The position numbers were made by a program, and so were the translations under genes. A stretch of DNA of 34,536 bases from Ruminococcaceae bacterium UBA6416 (GTDB lineage Bacteria > Bacillota > Clostridia > Oscillospirales > Acutalibacteraceae): NCBI GenBank assembly GCA_002438505.1, contig DJPI01000019.1, forward strand, positions 1 through 34,536, read 5' to 3'. Shown in pieces: positions 24,581 through 31,356 of the stretch. A model generated the notes under the pieces. It did no database searches. It was not told the DNA's origin and worked only from the letters and a program-made list of their open reading frames with translations. Position 1 is the first letter of the stretch, and each line of letters begins with the position of its first letter.

Positions 24581-24698
24581 TTGACAAACAAGCGGAGAAT
24601 GAGTATAATATAAGCATAAAAGGCTCCGCAGTAAGCGGTTGCTCTTAACGTAAGATTAAAAAATAATCGTCAGTTTCGAGGCTGGGCGGTTATTTTTT
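24581..24698 (+). ncRNA. Antisense RNA antitoxin with its promoter
   Basis: Promoter TTGACA (24581-24586), 17 bases, TATAAT (24604-24609). Transcription should begin near 24616. The RNA ends at a hairpin, AATAATCGTCAG with CTGGGCGGTTATT (about 24662-24694), followed by a T run to 24698, giving about 80 nt. It runs opposite to the toxin gene and covers its last codons and stop. The same hairpin read on the minus strand is the toxin mRNA terminator (T run complementary to 24658-24663). This is the classic layout of convergent type I toxin-antitoxin pairs. Confidence 0.75.
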
Positions 24699-24806
24699 AT
24701 TATCTTCATTTTTATGGTTCTCTGTTTTTTTGACATGATTGTCATAGTTTCTTATGTAGCATGTTGCTGCAACAAGAATCAGGAAAACCATTGCTAATGT
24801 TTCCAT
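24690..24806 (-). CDS. 38-residue type I toxin-like membrane peptide
   Basis: ATG at 24806, TAA at 24690-24692. Residues 1-18 are one hydrophobic helix (METLAMVFLILVAATCYI); the rest is a hydrophilic, Lys/Asn/His-rich tail (RNYDNHVKK...NEDNKK). GGAGGG lies six bases before the ATG but inside a hairpin. Size, topology, overlap with an antisense RNA and long structured leader match type I toxins of Firmicutes (TxpA/BsrG/holin-like group), which depolarise the membrane when translated. I do not recognise the exact sequence as a named family member. Confidence 0.75.
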   Translation of the reverse strand: METLAMVFLILVAATCYIRNYDNHVKKTENHKNEDNKK

Positions 24807-24812
24807 TGGCAG

Positions 24813-24961
24813 CCCTCCTTTCCGGAGGGTAACGGATAATAAAAACTGTTCCCTCCTATTGAAGTTTTTTCAATGAAAAGAGCAGCCGCCTACCGCAAGG
24901 TTGAAAACTTTCAACTTGTGCAGGCCTACATAATACTATCACACATATCAGATGTTGTCAA
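24813..24961 (-). promoter_or_regulatory. Toxin promoter and switchable 5' leader
   Basis: On the minus strand: TTGACA (complement of 24956-24961), 17 bases, TAGTAT (complement of 24933-24938), giving a leader of about 120 nt. Near the start codon CCCTCC (24824-24829) pairs with GGAGGG (24813-24818), burying the ribosome binding site under a five-base loop. An upstream GGAGGG (24851-24856) can pair with the same CCCTCC instead, which would free the site. A further stem ATTGAA/TTCAAT lies at 24858-24874. Confidence 0.65.
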
Positions 24962-24967
24962 CAGAAA

Positions 24968-25002
24968 ATACCGTTCGTGGTTAATTCTCGAACGGTATTT
25001 TT
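24968..25002 (-). terminator. Terminator of the deacetylase gene (bidirectional)
   Basis: ATACCGTTCG (24968-24977) pairs with CGAACGGTAT (24989-24998). T runs flank it in both directions, TTTTT on the plus strand and TTTTC on the minus strand. It insulates the toxin promoter from the deacetylase gene. Confidence 0.75.
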
Positions 25003-25065
25003 ATGGGCTTGGTCAGTTGTGTCAAAAAACGCTGAAACACCATAAGCGTTTCATAAACGGGTTTT

Positions 25066-26085
25066 CTACTGCGCATTATACTGCGTAAGCGACTTAAAAA
25101 CATAGCCGTCGGCTCTTGCTTTGTCAATAATTTCGCCGAGTGCGGCGGCATTGTCCTTTGAAACCGAGTGAAGAAGAATCACCGCGCCGGGGTGCAGCCG
25201 CTCGCAGACAGTTTTAATTGCATAGTCCTTGCCTTTAGCCTGCTTAACATTCCAGTCATTATAGGCAACCGACCAGAAAACGCTCACATAACCGAGGGAG
25301 GAAACAAGGTCAAGGGCGCTTTCGCTGTATTCCCCGGCGGGAAAACGGAAAAACTTTGCGCAGTAGCCGAAGTTTTCGCGCAGGTAGTTTTCCGTCTGCT
25401 CAATTTCATCCTTCATTTTTGTTCGGCTTATTGAGGGAAAGCTCGGGTGCGTTGTTGAATGATTGCCAACAATGTGTCCTTCCTTAATCATTCTAACAAT
25501 AAGCTCAGGCTGCTTTTTGATGTGGTCAAGAGTGCAGAAAAACGCCGCAGGAACATTCTTTTCCTTCAAAACGTCAAGAACCTTTGACGTCAGGTTTTCA
25601 TACTCCCAGCCGCAGTCAAAGGTGAGATAAAGAGCCTTTTCCTCAGACTTTTCATCAAGCGTCAGTGCGCCGTATTTATCGAATGCTTTTTGAAATTCAA
25701 CAACAGTCCGGTGTGGCTTTCCGCCGGAGGCCGGGCCGTGGGAGTGACCGATTTTTTTTGTTGAAAGTCCTTTTGAGTTTTCCGGGTCGGAAACGGTGTA
25801 TGTCACCTTTTCAAGCGGCGCAAAGCCGGTTTGAGTGTCTGCACCGGAGCTTCCGGTCAAAACAAGGGGAGCGCCGCTGCTTCTCTGGCTTTCGCTTTCA
25901 TTGGTGAGGCTGACCTCGGTCGGTTTGTTCATCGGCTCGGTGCGCTCAATTTCAGTGCTTTGGCTTTCAAAAGACCTTGCACTGCCGCTGCTTTCAGGAA
26001 GCGTTGTGTTGTTTCCGTCTCCCGTGCAGCCGCAAAGCGAAAGCGCAAAAATGAGGGCGAGTGTCAGACAAAAAAGCTTTTTCAT
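25066..26085 (-). CDS. PdaA-like polysaccharide deacetylase, probable lipoprotein
   Basis: 339 residues. Signal peptide with Cys20 in LSLCGC (an imperfect lipobox), then a Ser/Thr/Glu-rich spacer of about 70 residues. The NodB-homology domain starts near residue 150. Motif 1 is TFDCGWE with Asp157 as likely base; the TFDCG form, with Cys in place of the second Asp, is that of B. subtilis PdaA. Motif 2 is HSTTHPS (His209, His213). Motif 3 is RFPAGEYSE where PdaA-like enzymes have RPPRG. A late His306 lies in ILLHSVS. PdaA removes acetyl groups from N-acetylmuramic acid on the way to spore-cortex muramic-delta-lactam. The altered motif 3 leaves the exact activity uncertain. Confidence 0.87.
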   Translation of the reverse strand: MKKLFCLTLALIFALSLCGCTGDGNNTTLPESSGSARSFESQSTEIERTEPMNKPTEVSLTNESESQRSSGAPLVLTGSSGADTQTGFAPLEKVTYTVSDPENSKGLSTKKIGHSHGPASGGKPHRTVVEFQKAFDKYGALTLDEKSEEKALYLTFDCGWEYENLTSKVLDVLKEKNVPAAFFCTLDHIKKQPELIVRMIKEGHIVGNHSTTHPSFPSISRTKMKDEIEQTENYLRENFGYCAKFFRFPAGEYSESALDLVSSLGYVSVFWSVAYNDWNVKQAKGKDYAIKTVCERLHPGAVILLHSVSKDNAAALGEIIDKARADGYVFKSLTQYNAQ

Positions 26086-26127
26086 TCTTTCATTCCCTTT
26101 CCGGACGGCATGGCGCCGCCTATGTAG

Positions 26128-26148
26128 CCGCCGCTTTTTCTGCGGCGG
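26128..26148. other. Perfect 7-bp hairpin between two minus-strand genes
   Basis: CCGCCGC and GCGGCGG flank TTTTTCT. It has no T run downstream on the minus strand, so it is more likely an mRNA stability or processing element than a strong terminator. Confidence 0.4.
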
Positions 26149-26156
26149 AAAGGAAA

Positions 26157-26336
26157 TTATTTGAACATATTCTGCATATCGTCAAACATATTTTCCATTG
26201 CTTTGAGAGCCTTTGTTGCCTTCTTCTTATACATCTTCTTGGCCGAGGGATTGCCCATTGCGCCGGTGACAAGGCCGGCCGCGCCGCCGACTGCCATTCC
26301 GATTCCGATGCCTGTCATAACACTTTTCATTTTCAT
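26157..26336 (-). CDS. 59-residue Gly-rich small protein with cationic amphipathic tail
   Basis: ATG at 26336 with AAAGGAG in the leader, TAA at 26157-26159. Residues about 5-27 are Gly/Ala/Met/Val-rich and hydrophobic (VMTGIGIGMAVGGAAGLVTGAMG), like a small membrane or glycine-zipper segment. Residues 30-59 are a basic then Met/Phe-rich helix (SAKKMYKKKATKALKAMENMFDDMQNMFK). It resembles YtxH-type small proteins in layout, though the match is loose. It lies 71 bases upstream of the deacetylase gene on the same strand and may share its transcript. Too short for routine ORF calling. Confidence 0.7.
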   Translation of the reverse strand: MKMKSVMTGIGIGMAVGGAAGLVTGAMGNPSAKKMYKKKATKALKAMENMFDDMQNMFK

Positions 26337-26440
26337 TAAGATGTCAACTCCTTTGTTCCGGCGGAAAACCGCCTGATGTTCATATTCTCCGCAGAAAAAG
26401 GCAAAAAATCACAGGAAAATTTTTCTTTTGGCTTTTGCTC

Positions 26441-26469
26441 TTGAATGAGACGGAATTCTGTTATATAAT
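26441..26469 (+). promoter_or_regulatory. Promoter of trmL
   Basis: TTGAAT (26441-26446), 17 bases, TATAAT (26464-26469), about 35 bases before the ATG at 26504. Confidence 0.75.
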
Positions 26470-26503
26470 AAGTTTTATCATTCGATTGAAAAGATGTGAA
26501 AAA

Positions 26504-27001
26504 ATGGCCTTACTCAATATTGTTCTTGTTGAGCCGCAGATTCCGCAGAACACCGGGAACATTGCTCGCACCTGCGCCGCAACGGGCGCAAGGCTCCACC
26601 TTGTTGAGCCGATGGGCTTTCATGTTGATGACAAAAAGCTCAAGCGTGCCGGACTGGATTATTGGCATCTGCTTGACATTACATATTATGACGACCTTGA
26701 TGATTTTTTTGAAAAAAACAAGGGCGGAAATTTCTTTTATTTTTCAACCAAGGGGCGCCGTGTCCATTCGGACATGACATATCCCGACAACAGCTTCCTT
26801 GTTTTCGGCCGCGAGGACGCAGGACTTCCGGAGGAATTGCTCAAGGAAAACGAGCAGCGCTGCGTCAGACTTCCGATGCGCGAAGAGGCGCGCAGCCTCA
26901 ACCTTTCCAACACGGTTGCCGTTGGTGTTTTTGAGGTGCTGCGGCAATGGGGATATCCAAAGCTCAAAAACAGCGGACAGCTCACAAAATATTCTTGGTG
27001 A
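26504..27001 (+). CDS. trmL: tRNA (cytidine/uridine-34 2'-O)-methyltransferase, SPOUT family
   Basis: 165 residues from the ATG at 26504, which fits the promoter; an in-frame start at 26435 would precede it. Family motifs: NIVLVEPQIPQNTGNIARTCAATGARLHLVEPMGF at the N-terminus, FGREDAGLPEELL (residues 101-113), and the SAM-binding knot RSLNLSNTVAVGVFEVLRQ (130-148). TrmL methylates the ribose of the wobble base in tRNA-Leu. The ribosome binding site is weak. A membrane-protein gene follows 17 bases later. Confidence 0.95.
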   Translation: MALLNIVLVEPQIPQNTGNIARTCAATGARLHLVEPMGFHVDDKKLKRAGLDYWHLLDITYYDDLDDFFEKNKGGNFFYFSTKGRRVHSDMTYPDNSFLVFGREDAGLPEELLKENEQRCVRLPMREEARSLNLSNTVAVGVFEVLRQWGYPKLKNSGQLTKYSW

Positions 27002-27018
27002 ATTTCAGGAGGTATTTT

Positions 27019-27516
27019 ATGCAGACAAAGCACATGAACAGCGAACAGCTTAAAAAAAGATATAAAACAGACATAAAGTCCGCTCAGGGCATTATTGCAA
27101 TGGCAACAGTTCTGACAATAATTTATGTTGTCCGCTGGCTCTTCACAAAGGAGTTTGATTTTTACTTTTGCACGTCTTTCACCGAGTTCTTGCTGAAAGC
27201 GGCGCAGTTTTCTCCTCAGTGCCGCGGTTCATTGCCGAACGCTGCGGCAATCGCCGGGGCGGCGTGCTATGTTGTCATTTATGCCGTTGCCGTTATTCTT
27301 GCGCAAAAAAAGCCGCAGACGCTTTGGCTCTCGCTCGCGCTCTATGTTTTTGACACGGTCTTTCTTCTTGCAATCGACATCACGGGTTATTTCGGAGCTT
27401 TCACTGCGGAATGCTTCATAGATATTGTTTTTCACTTGTTTATTTTGCTGTTTCTCTGCGTTGGAATTTATGCAAACAAAAAGATTAAAACGCTTCCCGC
27501 CGGGGAAGAAGAATGA
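27019..27516 (+). CDS. Small four-helix membrane protein of unknown function
   Basis: 165 residues from the ATG at 27019, set by AGGAGG at 27007-27012. Four hydrophobic helices are visible at about residues 25-45, 75-95, 102-120 and 132-155; the N-terminal 20 residues and the C-terminal KKIKTLPAGEEE are charged. No catalytic or transport motif is recognised. It is co-transcribed with trmL and followed by a terminator. Confidence 0.75.
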   Translation: MQTKHMNSEQLKKRYKTDIKSAQGIIAMATVLTIIYVVRWLFTKEFDFYFCTSFTEFLLKAAQFSPQCRGSLPNAAAIAGAACYVVIYAVAVILAQKKPQTLWLSLALYVFDTVFLLAIDITGYFGAFTAECFIDIVFHLFILLFLCVGIYANKKIKTLPAGEEE

Positions 27517-27530
27517 AAAGAAACATTTTG

Positions 27531-27569
27531 CAGCCGTCCACGAATTATTTCACGGACGGCTGTTTTTTT
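27531..27569 (+). terminator. Terminator of the trmL operon
   Basis: CAGCCGTCC (27531-27539) and GGACGGCTG (27554-27562) form the stem, followed by seven T. Confidence 0.9.
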
Positions 27570-27651
27570 GCAATATTTTTCAGGATAAGACAAAATATGA
27601 AAAGATTCAACGGATTAATTTACAAATTAGCCTCATTCAAATAGATAAATT

Positions 27652-27685
27652 GTGTTATAATACACATAGCTGACTTTTGTCAGCA
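27652..27685 (+). promoter_or_regulatory. Hydrogenase operon promoter with Rex-like palindrome and leader hairpin
   Basis: TATAAT at 27657-27662 is framed exactly by TGTGT (27652-27656) and ACACA (27663-27667), so the -10 sits in a palindrome resembling TTGTG-n-CACAA Rex operators. No good -35 is seen, consistent with a controlled promoter. GCTGAC-TTTT-GTCAGC (27670-27685) forms a hairpin just after the likely start of transcription. Confidence 0.5.
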
Positions 27686-27746
27686 TTATTTTGTGAAATT
27701 TTTACGGAGAAAAGATCACAGTTGAATAACGAGAGGAGTTTCAGTT

Positions 27747-29576
27747 TTGAGCAGATTATCAATCCCAACTCCGATAAGCGCACAGGGCGTTATTGATGAA
27801 ATCTACGGCGATCTTGTCCGCAGACTTCAGGCCAATCCCGTGAGCGTTTGTCCCGTTGACATGGCTGCCGCCTTTGTTAACGTCTGCCACAGCCAGTCGT
27901 GCGGAAAGTGTACGCCGTGCCGCGTTGGTCTCGGTCAGCTGCATAAGCTTATCGAAACCGTTCTTGACGGTGACGCAACCGAAAGCACGCTTGACCTCAT
28001 TGAAAAAACCGCGCGTGTTATCGGCGCAACCGCCGACTGCGCAATAGGCTATGAAGCGGCGCAGATGGTTCTCAGAGGTCTCAACGGCTTTAGAGAGGAT
28101 TATGAAGCCCACCTTAACGGCACCTGCCTTTGCCGCTTTGACAAGGCGGTTCCCTGCGTTTCCCTCTGCCCGGCGAATGTTGACATTCCAGGCTACGTTG
28201 CCCTTGTCAAGGCCGGAAGATACGCCGATGCCGTCCGCCTCATCAGAAAGGACAACCCCTTCCCCAGCGCCTGTGCGCTCATTTGCGAGCATCCGTGCGA
28301 GTCTCACTGCCGCAGACGCCTTGTTGACGCGGCGGTCAACATCAGAGGACTCAAAAGAATGGCCGTTGACAATGCCGGAGACGTTCCCGTTCCCGAGTGC
28401 GCACCGGCAACGGGCAAAAAGGTTGCCGTTATCGGAGGTGGCCCGTCCGGTCTCACCGCGGCATACTTCCTTTCCCTCATGGGTCACAAGGTCACAATTT
28501 TTGAAAAAAGGAGGTTCCTCGGCGGAATGCTGCGATACGGAATTCCGAGCTATCGCCTTCCGCGCGAGATTCTTGAAAAAGAGATTGACTCAATCCTTTC
28601 AACCGGAATCGAGGTCAAAATGGGCATTGATATTGGAACTGACGTTACATTTGAGGCAATCAGAGAGCAATTTGACGCAACATACATTGCAATCGGCGCC
28701 CACACCGACAACAAGCTCGGCATTGAGGGCGAGGACGGAAACGGCGTTATCTCTGCCGTTGAAATGCTGCGCAGCATAGGTGACGGCGATATGCCCGATT
28801 ACACGGGCAAAAATGTTGTTGTCATCGGCGGCGGCAATGTTGCAATGGACTGCACAAGAAGCTCAATGCGCCTCGGCGCAAAGAGCGTAACCTGCGTTTA
28901 CAGACGCCGCAGGGAGGACATGACCGCAATGCCGGAAGAGGTTGAGGGCGCAATGGCTGAGGACTGCGAAATTGTTGAACTCATGACGCCGGAAAAAATT
29001 GAACTTGATGAAAACGGAAACGTCAAAGCGCTCTGGGTGGCTCCGCAGATGATTAGCAACATCAAGCGCGGCCGCCCGGCTCCCGTCCGTGCGGAAGAGC
29101 CGCTGCGCAGAATTGAATGCGACCTCATTGTTGTTGCAATCGGCCAGGCCATTGAGTCGGCGCACTTTGCAAGCAGCGGAGTTCAAACAAAGTGGGGAAG
29201 AATCATGGCTGACATGAAAACAATCGTCAGCGACCACGAGGGACTGTTCTCCGGCGGAGACTGCGTAACCGGCCCGGCAAGCGCAATTATGGCAATCGCT
29301 GCCGGAAAAACCGCCGCGGCGAACATTGACCACTATCTTGGCTTTGACTCAAAAATCAGCGTTGACGTTGAAATTCCGGACGCACCGATTGCTCCGCAGC
29401 CGCCCTGCGGAAGAATCAATCTCACCGAAAGATCGGCTGAAGAGCGCAAGCATGACTTCCTCCTCATGGAAAATTCAATGACGCTTCAGCAGGCATTCCA
29501 GGAGGCCTCGCGCTGCCTGAGATGCGACAAGTTCGGTTACGGCGCACTGAAAGGAGGAAGAATATTCAAATGGTAA
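27747..29576 (+). CDS. NuoF-type Fe-S domain fused to GltD-like NAD(P)H oxidoreductase, hydrogenase partner
   Basis: 609 residues from a TTG start behind GAGAGGAG (27731-27738). Residues about 45-125 match the C-terminal Fe-S domain of NuoF (SQSCGKCTPCRVG, Cys52/55/58 and Cys98), without NuoF's own FMN/NADH domain. Residues about 127-205 are the GltD-type ferredoxin-like region (CVSLCPANVDIPGYV; CALICEHPCESHC). Then come an FAD site GGGPSGL (230-236) and a second Rossmann site GGGNVAMD (361-368). The C-terminus has RCLRC. It probably passes electrons between NAD(P)H and the hydrogenase encoded next, whose start overlaps this gene by 7 bases. Glutamate synthase function is unlikely, since no gltA/gltB-type large subunit gene is nearby. 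Confidence 0.88.
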   Translation: MSRLSIPTPISAQGVIDEIYGDLVRRLQANPVSVCPVDMAAAFVNVCHSQSCGKCTPCRVGLGQLHKLIETVLDGDATESTLDLIEKTARVIGATADCAIGYEAAQMVLRGLNGFREDYEAHLNGTCLCRFDKAVPCVSLCPANVDIPGYVALVKAGRYADAVRLIRKDNPFPSACALICEHPCESHCRRRLVDAAVNIRGLKRMAVDNAGDVPVPECAPATGKKVAVIGGGPSGLTAAYFLSLMGHKVTIFEKRRFLGGMLRYGIPSYRLPREILEKEIDSILSTGIEVKMGIDIGTDVTFEAIREQFDATYIAIGAHTDNKLGIEGEDGNGVISAVEMLRSIGDGDMPDYTGKNVVVIGGGNVAMDCTRSSMRLGAKSVTCVYRRRREDMTAMPEEVEGAMAEDCEIVELMTPEKIELDENGNVKALWVAPQMISNIKRGRPAPVRAEEPLRRIECDLIVVAIGQAIESAHFASSGVQTKWGRIMADMKTIVSDHEGLFSGGDCVTGPASAIMAIAAGKTAAANIDHYLGFDSKISVDVEIPDAPIAPQPPCGRINLTERSAEERKHDFLLMENSMTLQQAFQEASRCLRCDKFGYGALKGGRIFKW

Positions 29577-31291
29577 AGCTCACAATAGATAACATAGCCG
29601 TTGAGGTTGAAAACGGCGCAACAATCCTTGACGCGGCAAGAAAAGTCCATATCAATATTCCCACCCTCTGCTATTTTAAAAAGCTTAACGAAATCGGCGC
29701 CTGCCGAATTTGCGTTGTTGAAGTTGAAGGCAACGAGCGCCTTGTTGCCGCCTGCAACACAAAGGCTGAGGATAACATGGTCGTTTTCACAAACAGTCCG
29801 CGTGTCCGCGAGGCAAGAACCGTTAACATTCAGCTCATTCTCAGCGAGCACGACTGCTATTGCACAACCTGCGTCCGCAGCGGAACATGCCAGCTTCAAA
29901 AGGTTGCGAATGACCTTAATATCTTCAGAAACGAATATGAAACGCGCATTGAGCGCAACAAGCCCCACGGCGATTTTCCGCTTGTTCGTGACGCCGGCCG
30001 CTGCATCAAGTGTATGCGCTGCATTCAGGTCTGTGACAAGGTTCAGGCGCTTCACGTTTGGGAGGTTCAAAACACCGGCTCAAGAACAACCGTTGCCGTC
30101 AAGGAACACAAAAAGCTTTGGGAAACGGACTGCTCCCTCTGCGGACAGTGCATTACCCATTGCCCGACCGGCGCACTCAGAGAGAGGGATGACACCCGCA
30201 GAGTTTATGAGGCTCTTGCCGACCAGAGCAAAATCACCGTTGTTCAGTTTGCTCCGGCCGTCCGCACTGCGTGGGCGGAATCGCTCGGCCTTTCAAAGGA
30301 GCTTGCAACGGAAAAGCGTATGGTTGCCGCCGCAAAGGCACTCGGATTCAACTATGTTTTTGACACGGATTTTTCCGCCGACCTCACAATTATGGAGGAG
30401 GGCAGCGAGTTCCTTGACAGACTTCAAAACGGCGGAACGCTTCCGCTGATGACCTCCTGCTGCCCCGGCTGGGTGCGCTTCCTCAAGGGTCAGTATCCGG
30501 AGTTTACGGACAACCTTTCAACCGCAAAATCGCCGCAGCAGATGTTTGGCGCTGTAACAAAAAGCTATTTTGCAAAGCTTATCGGCGTGAGACCGGAGAA
30601 CATTTTCTGCGTTTCCGTAATGCCGTGCACGGCGAAAAAGCATGAATGTGCGCTTCCAAATATGAATGACGCCGGCGGTGAAGCGGACGTTGACGTTTCA
30701 ATCACAACGAGGGAGTTTGCAAGAATGCTTCGTGCAGACCATGTTGGTGTTGATGGACTTAAGGAGTGCGAGTTTGACAGTTCGCTCGGTGCCGCGACCG
30801 GCGCCGGAGTGATTTTCGGCGCAACCGGCGGAGTTATGGAGGCGGCGCTCAGGAGCACATACTTCCTTGTCACCGGCGAAAACCCGGACGCAGACGCATT
30901 CTCCGGCGTCCGCGGCATTGACGACTGGAAAGAGGCAACCTATGACATCAAGGGAACAAAGGTTAAAGTTGCCGTTGTCAGCGGACTCAAAAACACGCGC
31001 AAGCTCATGGAAGCGCTCAAGGAGGGCGAGGTCAGTTATGACTTCATTGAGGTTATGGCGTGTCCGGGCGGCTGCGCAGGCGGCGGCGGACAGCCCATTC
31101 ATGAGGGCGAGGAGCTTGCCGGCGAGCGCGGAGCAATCCTTTACTCACTCGACAAAAGCAATGCGCTGCGTTTTTCACACGAGAATCCGGAGGTTCAGGC
31201 TCTTTACAAAAACTTCCTTCAAAAGCCGCTTTCACACACGGCTCATGAGCTTCTTCACACCGACCACCGCGCGTGGGAGATGACAAAGTGA
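29570..31291 (+). CDS. [FeFe] hydrogenase catalytic subunit (HndD/HydA type, M3-like layout)
   Basis: 573 residues. Domains in order: plant-type [2Fe-2S] (Cys34/45/48/62), the His94-Cys98-Cys101-Cys107 [4Fe-4S] site, two [4Fe-4S] clusters (Cys145/148/151/155 and Cys188/191/194/198), then the H-cluster domain with L1 TSCCPGW (295-301), L2 MPCTAKKHE (351-359) and L3 MACPGGCAGGGGQP (496-509). All cluster ligands are present, so it should be active. It interconverts protons and hydrogen in the cytoplasm. The start ATG at 29570 has AAAGGAGG 12 bases upstream. Maturases hydE, hydF and hydG are not in the window. Pairing with a GltD-like protein resembles the glutamate-synthase-linked hydrogenases (group A2 in one classification, from memory). 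Confidence 0.95.
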   Translation: MVKLTIDNIAVEVENGATILDAARKVHINIPTLCYFKKLNEIGACRICVVEVEGNERLVAACNTKAEDNMVVFTNSPRVREARTVNIQLILSEHDCYCTTCVRSGTCQLQKVANDLNIFRNEYETRIERNKPHGDFPLVRDAGRCIKCMRCIQVCDKVQALHVWEVQNTGSRTTVAVKEHKKLWETDCSLCGQCITHCPTGALRERDDTRRVYEALADQSKITVVQFAPAVRTAWAESLGLSKELATEKRMVAAAKALGFNYVFDTDFSADLTIMEEGSEFLDRLQNGGTLPLMTSCCPGWVRFLKGQYPEFTDNLSTAKSPQQMFGAVTKSYFAKLIGVRPENIFCVSVMPCTAKKHECALPNMNDAGGEADVDVSITTREFARMLRADHVGVDGLKECEFDSSLGAATGAGVIFGATGGVMEAALRSTYFLVTGENPDADAFSGVRGIDDWKEATYDIKGTKVKVAVVSGLKNTRKLMEALKEGEVSYDFIEVMACPGGCAGGGGQPIHEGEELAGERGAILYSLDKSNALRFSHENPEVQALYKNFLQKPLSHTAHELLHTDHRAWEMTK

Positions 31292-31315
31292 TTCTTTTCC
31301 TTTGAACAAAGCATA

Positions 31316-31350
31316 AAAACAACCGGGCAGCCGTTTTTGACTGCCCGGTT
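31316..31350 (-). terminator. Shared terminator between hydrogenase and M20 peptidase genes
   Basis: AACCGGGCAG (31321-31330) pairs with CTGCCCGGTT (31341-31350). The T run is better on the minus strand (GTTTTT), so it mainly ends the peptidase gene and probably also the hydrogenase operon. Confidence 0.75.
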
Positions 31351-31356
31351 TGTGGT

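Noticed and set aside
24873..25088. 71-codon plus-strand frame near the toxin locus
   Set aside because: It runs through the toxin promoter and a bidirectional terminator, has no ribosome binding site and no recognisable features.
27747..29576. Annotation as glutamate synthase small subunit
   Set aside because: The NuoF-type Fe-S extension and the 7-base overlap with an [FeFe] hydrogenase gene point to a hydrogenase partner; no large glutamate synthase subunit is present.
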